From Dokdonella_A sp049583635 (GTDB lineage Bacteria; Pseudomonadota; Gammaproteobacteria; Xanthomonadales; Rhodanobacteraceae), in assembly GCA_049583635.1 (NCBI GenBank), contig JBAUWF010000102.1, positions 1-64,000 on the forward strand: a stretch of DNA of 64,000 nt, in the 5' to 3' direction. A model generated the notes under the pieces. That model worked only from the letters and a program-made list of their open reading frames with translations. It was not told the DNA's origin and did not search any database. Positions within the stretch are counted from its first letter, which is position 1. Every line of letters starts with the position of its first letter. The translations under genes were made by a program, and so were the position numbers. This document shows positions 53,214-62,783 of this stretch, piece after piece.

Positions 53214-55130
53214 ATGAAATCCGTCTGTCGAATCACCACACTCTGCGCCGCTTTCGCCCTGTGCTGCGCCGCCGCCGCAAACGGCGAACCCGTCGATCAG
53301 CCGTATCCGGGCAATTTGACGCTGAAGGTCGATCTCACCGATGCCGCCCGCAAGATTTTTCGCGTGCACGAAACCATTCCGGTGCAACTGGGGAAGGTCG
53401 ATCTCTACTATCCAAAATGGATCCCCGGCGAGCATTCACCGAGCGGGCCGATTGAAAACGTCACGGGTCTGGTGATTACCGGCAATGGCCATCGCATCGC
53501 GTGGCGACGCGATCTCGCGGACATGTACACGTTGCATCTCGACGTCCCGGCCGGCGTCGATGCTCTCGATCTCAAATTCCAGTTTCTCTCGCCGACCGGC
53601 GGCGGCGCATTCGGCGGCAGCGTTTCGGCCACCAGCAAGATCGTCGATCTGGAATGGAATCAGGTCGCGTTCTATCCGGCCGGTTACTACTCGCGCGATA
53701 TCCGGATCCAGCCCTCGGTGACATTGCCGTCCGGCTGGGGATTCGGCACTGCTCTCGAAACGGCCGGCAACGCTGGCGGCGATATTTCGTTCAAGCTGGT
53801 GACGTTCAATAATCTGGTCGATTCGCCGCTGATTGCCGGGCGCCACTTCAAGCGCGTCGACCTCGCACCGGGCGCCAAGGTGCCGGTGCACCTGGATATC
53901 GTTGCCGATCATCCCGGCGAGCTCGTGATCACTGCCGCCCAGCTCGCCGCCCAGCGCAATCTCGTGACGCAGGCCTACGCATTGTTCGGCTCGCACCACT
54001 ACGATCACTACGATTTCCTGTTCACGCTGTCCGACAGCACCGGACATTTCGGTCTTGAACATCACCAATCCAGCGACGACCGCCTTTTCGCCAAGTACTT
54101 CATCGACCCGGACACCTATATGGCTGGAGCCGGTCTGCTGCCACACGAATACGTGCACTCGTGGAACGGCAAGTTCCGGCGTCCGGCGGACCTGTGGACA
54201 CCCAATTTCAACGTGCCAATGAAAGACGATCTCCTGTGGGTGTACGAAGGTCTGACCGAGTATTTCGGTCCGGTACTGACCGCGCGTGCCGGGCTGCGCG
54301 ACGCCGACCAATTCCGCGCAGGACTGGCGATGGCCGCGGCCGCAATGGATCATCGTCCCGGTCGCAGCTGGCGCGACCTGCAGGATACGGCCGACGCCGC
54401 GCAAGTCCTCTACTACGCGCCACGCGCCTGGGCGTCGTGGCGACGTCGGACCGACTTCTATGTCGAAGGCGAACTCGTCTGGCTTGATGTCGATACGAAA
54501 ATCCGCGAGATGTCCGGTGGAAAGCGCTCGCTCGATGATTTCGCGCGCGCGTTCTTCGGCATCGACAATGGCAGTTACAAGACCGTCACCTACGGTTTCG
54601 ACGACATTGTCAACGCCTTGAACCAGATACAGCCGAACAACTGGACGGCGTTCCTGCGCAAGCGACTCGACACGACCGATCCGGCCGCGCCGCTGGACGG
54701 TATCGCACGCGGCGGATGGAAGCTGGTCTACACCGACGCGCCCACCGCGTTGTTCAAAGCCAACGAAAAAGTGCGCAACTACGTCGATCTCGCCTATTCA
54801 CTCGGCATCACGATTGCTGGCCACAAGGACGACGCCACAGGTGTCGGCACCTTGAACGATGTACTGTGGAACAGTCCGGCATTTGCCGCAGGTCTCGCGC
54901 CCGGCATGAAGATCATCGCGGTCAACGGCGAAGCCTACGATGGCGACCTGCTCAAGGCGGCAGTCCTGGCAGCCAAAGACAGCACGCGCCCGATTGAACT
55001 GCTGGTGCGTAACGGTGAGGTCTTTTCGACCATCAAGATCGACTATCACGACGGCCCCAGATATCCGCGCCTGATGCGCATCAACGGAACGCCCGATCGG
55101 CTTGACGCGATCATTCGCGCGCGACAATAG
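53214..55130 (+). CDS. Exported M61 family metallopeptidase with PDZ domain
   Basis: 638 residues from ATG 53214 (GGAGAAG ribosome site). Signal peptide ITTLCAAFALCCAAAANG. An N-terminal beta domain (residues 35-200) leads to the M61 catalytic domain: LLPHEYVHSWNGKFRRP near residue 312 with HExxH-type zinc ligands and WVYEGLTEYFGPVLTARAG near residue 343 with the third ligand Glu. A PDZ domain lies near 545-620 (NSPAFAAGLAPGMKIIAVNG). Glycyl-aminopeptidase-type activity is expected; probably periplasmic. Confidence 0.92.
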   Translation: MKSVCRITTLCAAFALCCAAAANGEPVDQPYPGNLTLKVDLTDAARKIFRVHETIPVQLGKVDLYYPKWIPGEHSPSGPIENVTGLVITGNGHRIAWRRDLADMYTLHLDVPAGVDALDLKFQFLSPTGGGAFGGSVSATSKIVDLEWNQVAFYPAGYYSRDIRIQPSVTLPSGWGFGTALETAGNAGGDISFKLVTFNNLVDSPLIAGRHFKRVDLAPGAKVPVHLDIVADHPGELVITAAQLAAQRNLVTQAYALFGSHHYDHYDFLFTLSDSTGHFGLEHHQSSDDRLFAKYFIDPDTYMAGAGLLPHEYVHSWNGKFRRPADLWTPNFNVPMKDDLLWVYEGLTEYFGPVLTARAGLRDADQFRAGLAMAAAAMDHRPGRSWRDLQDTADAAQVLYYAPRAWASWRRRTDFYVEGELVWLDVDTKIREMSGGKRSLDDFARAFFGIDNGSYKTVTYGFDDIVNALNQIQPNNWTAFLRKRLDTTDPAAPLDGIARGGWKLVYTDAPTALFKANEKVRNYVDLAYSLGITIAGHKDDATGVGTLNDVLWNSPAFAAGLAPGMKIIAVNGEAYDGDLLKAAVLAAKDSTRPIELLVRNGEVFSTIKIDYHDGPRYPRLMRINGTPDRLDAIIRARQ

Positions 55131-55163
55131 GGTCCCTGTTGCGGTCGTGAGACCGTGAACGGG

Positions 55164-55446
55164 CTACGCACCATCTTCAGCCGTTGCTTGGTGATCGTTC
55201 CCTATCGCAACAACGTGAAGCCACAACAACTCGCTTCCGGAAGCTTTCTGCACGCCACGCTCGCCGTGACGCCAGGACCGCAGCAACACGACAAGAAATC
55301 CCGGGACCATCGCCGGCGTCGCGCCGCGCTGTAATCCATCGGGCCAACCGAATTGGTGCACGACGATGTCGGTACCTTGGAGCAGTGCGAATGACGCGGC
55401 CACGTAGCCAGAGCCCACTGCACCCGCTTGCGGTGCCTGGGATCAG
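55164..55446 (-). pseudogene. N-terminal fragment of a TolB-TPR family gene
   Basis: Reads RKRVQWALA in one frame, then YVAASFALLQGTDIVVHQF and RHGERGVQKASGSELL in another, matching the first 80 residues of the intact paralogues before a stop at 55164. A frameshift lies near 55420. No TolB-like or TPR part follows; the M61 gene ends 33 bp away. A truncated relic at the end of the array. Confidence 0.8.
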
Positions 55447-55598
55447 CGAGCAGGCTGATGTCCGCGTTTCCCCGCGCAGACCTTGGGGAAACGCGGATCG
55501 TGGGTTTTCAGTTTCTCCACCACGGCGACGAAGCGCGGATTGCAGCGGATCGAACATGGATGTGCGGCATCACGTTCGCCCAACTGCAATTGAGCCAT
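55443..55598 (-). pseudogene. C-terminal fragment of a TolB-TPR family gene
   Basis: A 51-codon frame from ATG 55598: MAQLQLGERDAA, then NPRFVAVVEKLKTHDPRF, a typical TPR-protein C-terminus of this kind. Nothing of its N-terminal part remains; it begins 46 bp after the end of the frameshifted copy. It overlaps the following N-terminal fragment, so two relics are fused. Confidence 0.65.
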
Positions 55599-55644
55599 GG
55601 CGACGGTGTCCGGGCCATTGACATTGGCTGTTCGTCAATCAGGC

Positions 55645-55911
55645 TCATGACTTGGCCGCCTTCAACTTCGGCGCATCACAAATGAAGTCATCGGCACCGA
55701 CCGCGCGGCATTGCGGCGGGAATCCTTTCTTGCGCCAGTATTCGGCGACGCCGAGGCGCTCGATCAGCTTCTTGAAGTCGGGCGAGTTGCGGAAGGTCGG
55801 CGGCTCGTTTTCCCATTGCAGTATCGAGCTGTTACCCGGGTCCATCGCCTTGGCGGCGCAATCGAAATCGCCCAGCCACAGGCATATGAGGTTTAATCCC
55901 ACCTGGCTCAC
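55645..55911 (-). pseudogene. Displaced C-terminal part of the frameshifted TolB-TPR copy
   Basis: 88 codons in the frame adjacent to the gene at 55908-57473: SQVGLNLICLWLGDFDCAAK then FRNSPDFKKLIERLGVAEYW, the expected continuation and end of that protein. The upstream frame stops at 55908 within the short runs GATTTTC and GAAAAATC, where a one-base change would restore continuity. Confidence 0.75.
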
Positions 55912-57473
55912 AAACAGATTTTTCGGATCTGAAAATCGGCCTCAAGTTGCTGCGCAACGGCCGGTGACGACGATTCTGGATGGCCTATCGCGGCAACCAG
56001 GACCCGGGCCTGTCTGGGAGTCGCGCCCCACGCCTGCATCAACAGCACCGCCTGTATCCGATCGCCGTGGCGTATCGAGGCCGCCATGAACTCGGCGGTG
56101 TGAGACTGGGCATCGCCAGCGAGCATGGCCTGGTCGTACAGAGCGAGGGCGCGTTCAGTCTGGCCGGCCTGCAACATCGCGAAGGCTTTCCACGTGCGGC
56201 AGTTTCCATAGTGGGGATCGAGTTGCAGGCAGTGATCGAGGTCGGCGATCGCCCGATCGAAGAAGCCCAGGTTCAACGAGCCGACTGCACGCCACAGGAG
56301 CGCGGTGCTGTTGTGCGGGTCCACGGCGATTGCCCGATTGAGCATCTCGATGCCCTTGGCCCAATCGGGGACATCCCGATTTTGCTCGTTGCTCCCCAGT
56401 ACCGCCCAGGCCATGGAGAGTTTCGGGTCGAGATCGAGGGCACGCTTCGCGGCTTGGTCGGCCAGCGATAGGTAATCGCGATCGACAAAGCCCCAGCCCG
56501 GCATCACCGAATAGGCAGCCGACAAGCCTTCCCAACCACGTGCAAAATTCGGATCCAGTTTGACGGCGTGTTCATAGAGCCGGATGCTTTCTTTCAAGTC
56601 CGAGCGGCTCAGAAACAACTCGCGTGCCTTGAGGAAGGATTCGTAGGCATTGAGGTTGGCAGTATCGGCTTTCACCGCGACCGCAGGCATCGTGCCCGGC
56701 TTGCCGATCGCTTTACCCACGGCGGCGACGATGGCATTGGCAATGTCGCTCTGGATCCTGAAGATGTCGGCCAGCTTGCGGTCGTAGGTTTCCGACCACA
56801 GATGGCGATCGTCGCTGGCATCGATCAGCTGCGCGGTGATGCGCACCTCGTCGCCCTGCTTGCGCACGCTCCCTTCCACCACGTATCTGACCTTGAGCGC
56901 CTTCGCGATTTCCGGCGTGCCGACCTCGCGGCCCTTGAACGCGAACGACGAGGTGCGCGATGCCACGCTGAAGCCATTGACCCGGACCAGCACGTTGAGC
57001 AGTTCCTCTGAAATGCCGTCTGCGAAGTACTGGTTGTTCTTGTCGTCGGACATGTTGAGAAACGGCAGCACGGCGATCGAGCGCGGGTCCGCCTCCGCCA
57101 CCATCGAGGCCGCCGGCCTTGCTGAATCCGACTTCGCGCCGGCCGACGACGATGCAGGGGTCGGCGACACCACCGGCGCGTTTCCGACGAACCGCCACAG
57201 CACCACGCCGCCGATCGCCAGCACCAGCGCCAGCAGCAGCAACTCCGCGCCGCTGACTTTCTGCGCGCCGCGCTCGCCGTGGTACCAGGCCAGCACCAGC
57301 GTAATGAAAAACCCGACGACCAGCGCCAGGGTTATTCCCCGGCGTACGGTCTCCGGCCAGGCGAATTGCTGCGCGACGACATCGATACCCTGCAACAGCG
57401 CGAATGCTCCCGCCACGTAGGCCACCGCCCACTGCATCAGCTTGCGTTGCCTGAGATCGGCGATCAGGGACAT
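55908..57473 (-). CDS. Membrane-anchored TolB-like/TPR protein, copy D, frameshifted near its 3' end
   Basis: 521 residues from ATG 57473 (MSLIADLRQRKLMQWAVAYV), the start chosen by alignment with its paralogues. Three membrane segments (about residues 13-30, 41-62, 75-92), a Ser/Ala/Pro linker, a TolB-like region at 125-265 (SIAVLPFLNMSDDKNNQYFA, VVEGSVRKQGDEVRITAQLI), then TPR repeats from 285. The frame ends early (QIRKICL) and the natural C-terminus continues in another frame to 55645. Either a real frameshift or a sequencing error. Part of a tandem array on this strand. Confidence 0.8.
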   Translation of the reverse strand: MSLIADLRQRKLMQWAVAYVAGAFALLQGIDVVAQQFAWPETVRRGITLALVVGFFITLVLAWYHGERGAQKVSGAELLLLALVLAIGGVVLWRFVGNAPVVSPTPASSSAGAKSDSARPAASMVAEADPRSIAVLPFLNMSDDKNNQYFADGISEELLNVLVRVNGFSVASRTSSFAFKGREVGTPEIAKALKVRYVVEGSVRKQGDEVRITAQLIDASDDRHLWSETYDRKLADIFRIQSDIANAIVAAVGKAIGKPGTMPAVAVKADTANLNAYESFLKARELFLSRSDLKESIRLYEHAVKLDPNFARGWEGLSAAYSVMPGWGFVDRDYLSLADQAAKRALDLDPKLSMAWAVLGSNEQNRDVPDWAKGIEMLNRAIAVDPHNSTALLWRAVGSLNLGFFDRAIADLDHCLQLDPHYGNCRTWKAFAMLQAGQTERALALYDQAMLAGDAQSHTAEFMAASIRHGDRIQAVLLMQAWGATPRQARVLVAAIGHPESSSPAVAQQLEADFQIRKICL

Positions 57474-57552
57474 GGAAGCCGCATCCCGGCACTCCCTTCG
57501 CATCCAATGAGCCGCGTTGCTCTACGGTCGCCTTCAATGACGCGAGAGCGGA

Positions 57553-58341
57553 TCATGGCTTGCCGGCTTCTGGCTGGGCGGCTTTCCCGTCGAACGAGGC
57601 AATGGCGCGCCGCAGGATGATGACATCGCTGCCGAGATCGTTGCGCGCGTTCGTGAGCACCGAGAAATGCAGGCGCAGGTCGGGGAGCAGTTCCGGGTCG
57701 TTGCGCAGTGCTGCGGCGCCCGCGGTGATTTCGGCGTCGGAGACGGTGAGCTGGCAATCGGGCTTGAAGCCGACCACATAGCCAAGTTGATTGATCCGGT
57801 CGCTGCAACCGGCGCGGATCGCCTGCTGGACCGCGTGCGGAATGATCCGGCGCACGCGCATCCGATACGGCGACGCTACCATGTTGTTGCTGTCGTCGCG
57901 CAGACTGTCATAGTTGAAGAAATTCGAAATGTCGCTCATGTCGAGGCGACGCGGCAGGGTGCCGAGTTCACCGGACGAGATCACTTCGTCCCAGGTCGCG
58001 CGCGTGGTGGGGAAATAGTTGTATTCCGTGGCGCGAAAGGCATTGACGACGAGTGCCTTGGGGTCGGGTGCGGGACTCTTCAACAAGGCAACGGTCTTTT
58101 CGGCACTGGAATCAACGGCCCGGTAGTAAGCAACCATGTGCTCGCGATCGCGCAGGTCCACGCGCAGGTCCTGCAACAGGCGCTGGGCGACTTCGCCTCC
58201 CTTGATCTTTTCTTCCCGTGCCGTATTCCAGTTCGACGCCTGGATGCCGATGAACACGCCGAACACGACGATGAACAGTTCGATGAAGACACCAGCCCAG
58301 CGTTGCTGCCTTACGTGCTCAATGAAGCGGTTGCTGATCAT
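57553..58341 (-). CDS. Single-pass membrane protein of unknown function, array-associated
   Basis: 262 residues. The N-terminus FIEHVRQQRWAGVFIELFIV, then VVFGVFIGIQASNWN, forms one membrane segment with a short cytoplasmic tail; the rest is a helical periplasmic domain (EVAQRLLQDLRVDLRDREHM, DEVISSGELGTLPRRLDMSD). Proteins with this start are common in Xanthomonadales and Caulobacterales as hypothetical proteins, loosely like DUF6090. Its ATG overlaps the stop of the preceding broken gene. A degraded paralogue lies immediately upstream (58338-58850). Confidence 0.75.
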   Translation of the reverse strand: MISNRFIEHVRQQRWAGVFIELFIVVFGVFIGIQASNWNTAREEKIKGGEVAQRLLQDLRVDLRDREHMVAYYRAVDSSAEKTVALLKSPAPDPKALVVNAFRATEYNYFPTTRATWDEVISSGELGTLPRRLDMSDISNFFNYDSLRDDSNNMVASPYRMRVRRIIPHAVQQAIRAGCSDRINQLGYVVGFKPDCQLTVSDAEITAGAAALRNDPELLPDLRLHFSVLTNARNDLGSDVIILRRAIASFDGKAAQPEAGKP

Positions 58342-58850
58342 TGCACGTCCTTCCCCATTGATTTTGGTGCAGCGTCGAGCGCGACGAGCGCATCCTGCAG
58401 ACTGTTCCTGACGCCGCCGATATTCAGCACTGCACTGGCCGCAAAGCTGTACTGATAGCGGAGATCGGCGAGGACGGCCGGGTCGCTGCGCGCGGCAGCG
58501 GCGACCTCCTTGAGTGCAACGGGGTCGCCGCGAATTGAAAGGTCCTGGCGAAACCGACCATGAAGTCCCGTTTGTCGTGCACGTCGCTGCAACTCGCTCG
58601 CATCGCGAATTGCATGGTCATCGGAATGATTTTCCGCACGGTGTGGCGATAGGCCGAACCAAGACTCTTGCCGTTGGCTTGACGTGCGATCCGATCCACC
58701 CATCCTCCAGCATCGGCAGGACGGCCGGTACCGTTCCAGAAAAGGGCTATTGTGGCGCTTTTCGCGCACAACCTGTCGATAGGGCCGACGCGAAGGACAC
58801 ACGGTCCAGCGCGCCCACTGCACCAGCTTGCGTTGCTTGATCTCGGTCAC
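58338..58850 (-). pseudogene. Fused relic: TolB-TPR start joined to a broken single-pass paralogue
   Basis: The frame opens MTEIKQRKLVQWA, the exact N-terminal signature of the TolB-TPR proteins, then loses homology. Pieces of the 57553-type protein follow: AYRHTVRKIIPMTMQFAMRA in an adjacent frame and VAAAARSDPAVLADLRYQYS in the original frame. At least one frameshift and a deletion of the first half of that gene are required. It sits 7 bp after the copy C stop, in the operon spacing of a real gene. Confidence 0.75.
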
Positions 58851-58857
58851 AGGTCCG

Positions 58858-60972
58858 TCACGACGCGGTGCTCGAAATGGGCGGCGCCGGATAGCGCGTC
58901 AGCGGCGGGCGGAACTTGGCGTATTTCTTCAGCAGCGCCTGGAATTGAGGTGTCTTGCGGATCGGGTCCCATCCGGGGTCGAGCCACAGCATGACCGGCG
59001 AATACCAGGTTCCGATACCCGGGGTAGTCAGGGCATCCGACAGCACTTGCACGGCCTTGTCCGCACGGCCGGCCTGCGCATACCGCTCGGCACAACGTTC
59101 CATCAGAAGGGGACGGTAAAGGTGGTCGCTGCTGTGTTCGGCGATGGCCAGCACTCTTGCGGTATCTGCCAACCCTGCCTTGGTCCGGCCCATCCCAAGT
59201 TCTGCCCGGGCGACCTTGATCAACGACAACGCCTGGTTGATGCCTGGACTACCGGCCATCGCCGCATATTGCGTGCGCTCTTGCAGCAGCGCCTTGGCGT
59301 AGTACGCGCGCGCCCTGCCCGGTTCACCACGCAGTCCATACAGGTAGGCGAGTTGCAGGGACTTGGTGCCACGGATGTTGGTAGCAAACGGGCCCGGTGA
59401 ATAGGGAATGGATTGCAGCAGCGTCAGCGCCTGGTCGTACTTGCGTGCCAGGGTCAAAAAGCCAACCCGATCCAATGCCAGTCTCGGGTTGTCACCTTTC
59501 GCCTGCGCCAGGGCCTTGGGCAGGTCGCTGCTGCTGTACACGATCGCCAGTGCGAAATTGGCCCTGGCGTTGACGTTGGCCGGGTCCAGCGCCAACGCGC
59601 GCTGGAAGGCCTGTTCCGCCTGAGCGTACTGGCTGACCGCCATGTAGGTCACACCCATCTCGAAGGCCAGGCTGGTGTTGCGCGGATCCAGTGCCAGCGC
59701 TTTCTGGAACACGCCGATGGCCTGGTTGAACTTGCCCTGGCGGCGCAATACGGCCGCTTTTCCCAACAGCGCAATGCTGTCATTGGGTCGCAGGGCAAGA
59801 GCGGCGGCTAACGCCTTGAGCGCCGCGGAGTAATCGCCCTTGCCCCAGTAGTCGTACATCCCCATCGCGTGGTGCGCGTCGGCCAGATCCGGTGCCAGCT
59901 TGAGTGCCTGTTCGGCCTGGGCCCGCGCATCGGCATATAGCGGGGCGGCTTTTTCCCCTCCGCCGCCGAACCAGGCGAGCTGGCTTTCCATGAACGAAAG
60001 CTGCGCGCGCGCCTGGGCAAAATCCGGTGCCTTGGCAATGGCCTGTCGGTAGAACGCGATGGCCTGCTTCATCGCCGCCGTGTCGTAGTTGATGTTGCCC
60101 CGGTTGGCAAAGTACTCGCCTTGAAGGTACAGGTCGTTGGCCTCCGTATTACTGCTCAGTGTCGTGGCCAGGCGCCTGGTCTCGGCCGGCGAGAGCCTGG
60201 CCTTGAGCGTGTCGGCGATCTTCTGCGCCACCTCGCCCTCGACGCTGAACACGTTCTTCAGCGTGCGCGTGTAGCTGTCGGCCCATATGTGATGGTCGTT
60301 GCGCGTATCGATCAACTGCACGTTGACCAGGACCTGGTCGCCGGCCTTCTGCACGCTGCCTTCCAGGATCGTGGCCACCCCGAGCTGTTTGCCGATGCTC
60401 TGCAGGTTCTGCGGATGGCTGCCGTACTGCAGGGTGGACGTACGCGAGATCACTGCCAGGTCGCCGATGGAGGCCAGCTTGGTCAGGATCAGGTCCTGCA
60501 TGCCATCGGCGAAATATTGGTTGCTCTTGTCCGCGGACAGGTTCTCGAACGGCAGTACGGCGATGGACTTGGCGGGGATGCTTGCGGAGGCGGCCGTTGC
60601 CGCAGGCGCGGATGCCGTCGCAGCGGTATTACCGGCGTTTGCCGCCTGGGAGGTTGGCGGGGCCGCCGTCGTGCCGCGTGGCGTGAACCGCCACAGCAGC
60701 GTGCCGCCGATCGCCAGCAGCAGCGAGACGATCACCAATTCGGTGCCGCTGACGCGCTGGCGCCCCTGTTCGCCGTGGTACCAGGCCAGGACCAGCGTCA
60801 CCAGAAACCCCAGCGCCATAACGCCGAACGCCAGTGGCATGATCCAGCGCGGCCAGCCGTAGCTTTGCACCGCCAGGTCGACCACCTGCAGCAGCGCCCA
60901 AGCGCCGGCCACGTAAGCCAGCGCCCACTGCACCAGCTTGCGCTGCTTCAGGCGCTCGAGGAAATCCGTCAT
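58858..60972 (-). CDS. Membrane-anchored TolB-like/TPR protein, copy C
   Basis: 704 residues. The N-terminus MTDFLERLKQRKLVQWALAY is followed by three membrane segments (about 16-33, 43-66, 79-96), an Ala/Thr-rich linker to 137, and a TolB-like region (138-265: SIAVLPFENLSADKSNQYFA, ILEGSVQKAGDQVLVNVQLI). About ten TPR units run to residue 640 (GDYSALKALAAALALRPND-type repeats). The C-terminal motif DPIRKTPQFQALLKKYAKF is shared with copy A. Predicted: N-terminus in the inner membrane with a large soluble TPR domain. Its start overlaps the stop of copy B by 4 bp. Function unknown. Confidence 0.85.
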   Translation of the reverse strand: MTDFLERLKQRKLVQWALAYVAGAWALLQVVDLAVQSYGWPRWIMPLAFGVMALGFLVTLVLAWYHGEQGRQRVSGTELVIVSLLLAIGGTLLWRFTPRGTTAAPPTSQAANAGNTAATASAPAATAASASIPAKSIAVLPFENLSADKSNQYFADGMQDLILTKLASIGDLAVISRTSTLQYGSHPQNLQSIGKQLGVATILEGSVQKAGDQVLVNVQLIDTRNDHHIWADSYTRTLKNVFSVEGEVAQKIADTLKARLSPAETRRLATTLSSNTEANDLYLQGEYFANRGNINYDTAAMKQAIAFYRQAIAKAPDFAQARAQLSFMESQLAWFGGGGEKAAPLYADARAQAEQALKLAPDLADAHHAMGMYDYWGKGDYSAALKALAAALALRPNDSIALLGKAAVLRRQGKFNQAIGVFQKALALDPRNTSLAFEMGVTYMAVSQYAQAEQAFQRALALDPANVNARANFALAIVYSSSDLPKALAQAKGDNPRLALDRVGFLTLARKYDQALTLLQSIPYSPGPFATNIRGTKSLQLAYLYGLRGEPGRARAYYAKALLQERTQYAAMAGSPGINQALSLIKVARAELGMGRTKAGLADTARVLAIAEHSSDHLYRPLLMERCAERYAQAGRADKAVQVLSDALTTPGIGTWYSPVMLWLDPGWDPIRKTPQFQALLKKYAKFRPPLTRYPAPPISSTAS

Positions 60973-62783
60973 GGTGATTCTGCCGCAGCATTGGCGCCCG
61001 GTTCGGTGGGGAGCGCCGGGAGTTTCACGTCAAACTTGACCCTGGCCAACTGGTCGGGCGCGAAGCCTACCTTGCGCAGGTAGGCCTTCCAGCGGGGGTC
61101 GTCATGCAGCTTGCTGAAGGAGACGCCGTAGATGGTGTAGGGGACGGACCGATTGCGCTGGCCCACCGTTTTGTCGAGCAATGCAAAGGCCTTGTCCACA
61201 TCGCCGCAATCGGCATAGACGCTGGCCACCGCCGGGGTTGGATAGTGTCCGGCTTGATCCAAATAATCATTGAGTATCTTGATGCCCTCCGCGCGGCGCC
61301 CCGTCCCGCACAGGGCCGAGACCAATGGATATTTGCTGTTGGGATAATCAGCCAGTGCCTTCCCGGGTTGGCCAATCCCGATTTCGACCCATGAGGTCAG
61401 GAATTGGATTTGTATATTTTCAGGGCTCAGCTTGTGGGCTTTGCGTGCGATCTTCAAAGCCTGCTTCAAGCGACCTTGCTGTATCGACACCTCGGCCATG
61501 TTGACGTCGATATCCGAATTGAGCGGATCCAGGCGCTTGGCACGATGCAACACGGCCATGGCCTGTTCCGGCCGATCCAGCACGAACAGGAATTTGCCGA
61601 CGTTGAGCAGGACGTCCGGGTTTTCCGGATCCAGCGCCAGCGCCCGCTTGAAATTTGCAGCCGCCGCGTTGAAGTCAAACTTTTCGAACGTGGCCAGATA
61701 CCCCTCGAACGACAGGCCCACGGCGTTGTCCGGTTCAAGTGCGAGCGCCTTCCGGGTGTAGCGTTGCGCCTGGCCAAAGCCTTCCTGCGACGCGCAGTTG
61801 CCCAGCCATGGCTTGTTGATCGCATTCTGCGCCAGGCCGATCCATGCCGCGGCATAACGGGGTTCGATCGCCAGCGCCCGCTGGTAGAGGGCGTCGGACT
61901 TGTCGAGCGCCTTGACGGTGCCTTGATAACTTAGCAGGCGGCCCTGCAGGTAGAACGTGTAGGCCTGCGGATCGACCGCCTTCACGGTGGGTTCGCCAGC
62001 CAGCAACTGCAGCCGCAGTTGCTTGACCACATCCGCGCCGATCTCGTCCTGGATCTTGAACACGTCCTTGAGCCGGCGGTCGTAGGTCTGCGACCAGCGT
62101 TGGCTGTCGCTGGCAGCATCGACCAGCTGTACGGAGATTCGCACCTCGTCGCCGGCCTTCTGCACCGAACCTTCCAGGATGTAGGCCACATGCAATTTCT
62201 CGGCGATCTGCGGGATGGTGTAGCCCTTGCCGCGGAACCAGAACGAGGACGTGCGCGCGGTGACCTGCAATTGCGGGATGCGCGCCAGCAGGTTCAGCAG
62301 GTCCTCGGAGATGCCGTCGGAGAAATACTGCTGGCTCTGGTCGCCGGAGAGGTTGGCGAACGGCAGCACGGCGATGGACTTGGCGGGAGTCGCGGCATTC
62401 GATTCCGGCGTTGACGCGATCGGTTTCGACGCATTTTCTGCTGCGCCCGAAGTTTGCTGAACCGATGCCTTCTTTCCCGCCAACGGTACGCGCGAAAACT
62501 GCCACAGGAATCCGCCACCAATTGCCAGCGCCAGGGCAATCAGCAGCAACTCAGGACCGGTGACGCGCTGGCGCCCCTGCTCGCCGTGGTACCAGGCCAG
62601 CACCAAAGTGATGAAGAAACCCACGACCAGGGCCAGGGTGATTCCGCGTTGCACGTCTTCGGACCAGTCGAACTGGTGCGCAACAATGTCGACACCCTGC
62701 AACAGCGCAAACGCCGCGGCAACGTATGCCAAAGCCCACTGCACCAGCTTGCGTTGTTTGAGCTGGGTCCAGAGCTCAGTCAC
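60969..62783 (-). CDS. Membrane-anchored TolB-like/TPR protein, copy B
   Basis: 604 residues, same layout as copy C: MTELWTQLKQRKLVQWALAY, three membrane segments (about 16-33, 44-65, 78-95), linker, TolB-like region 134-265 (SIAVLPFANLSGDQSQQYFS, ILEGSVQKAGDEVRISVQLV), then TPR units to about 570. The C-terminus (LHDDPRWKAYLRKVGF) differs from A and C and resembles copy D, so two subtypes alternate in the array. It overlaps copy A by 8 bp and copy C by 4 bp, indicating a single coupled transcript. Confidence 0.85.
   Translation of the reverse strand: MTELWTQLKQRKLVQWALAYVAAAFALLQGVDIVAHQFDWSEDVQRGITLALVVGFFITLVLAWYHGEQGRQRVTGPELLLIALALAIGGGFLWQFSRVPLAGKKASVQQTSGAAENASKPIASTPESNAATPAKSIAVLPFANLSGDQSQQYFSDGISEDLLNLLARIPQLQVTARTSSFWFRGKGYTIPQIAEKLHVAYILEGSVQKAGDEVRISVQLVDAASDSQRWSQTYDRRLKDVFKIQDEIGADVVKQLRLQLLAGEPTVKAVDPQAYTFYLQGRLLSYQGTVKALDKSDALYQRALAIEPRYAAAWIGLAQNAINKPWLGNCASQEGFGQAQRYTRKALALEPDNAVGLSFEGYLATFEKFDFNAAAANFKRALALDPENPDVLLNVGKFLFVLDRPEQAMAVLHRAKRLDPLNSDIDVNMAEVSIQQGRLKQALKIARKAHKLSPENIQIQFLTSWVEIGIGQPGKALADYPNSKYPLVSALCGTGRRAEGIKILNDYLDQAGHYPTPAVASVYADCGDVDKAFALLDKTVGQRNRSVPYTIYGVSFSKLHDDPRWKAYLRKVGFAPDQLARVKFDVKLPALPTEPGANAAAESP

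Noticed and set aside
60121..61083. 320-codon plus-strand frame inside the array
   Set aside because: Antisense to copies B and C of the TolB-TPR family; no independent support.
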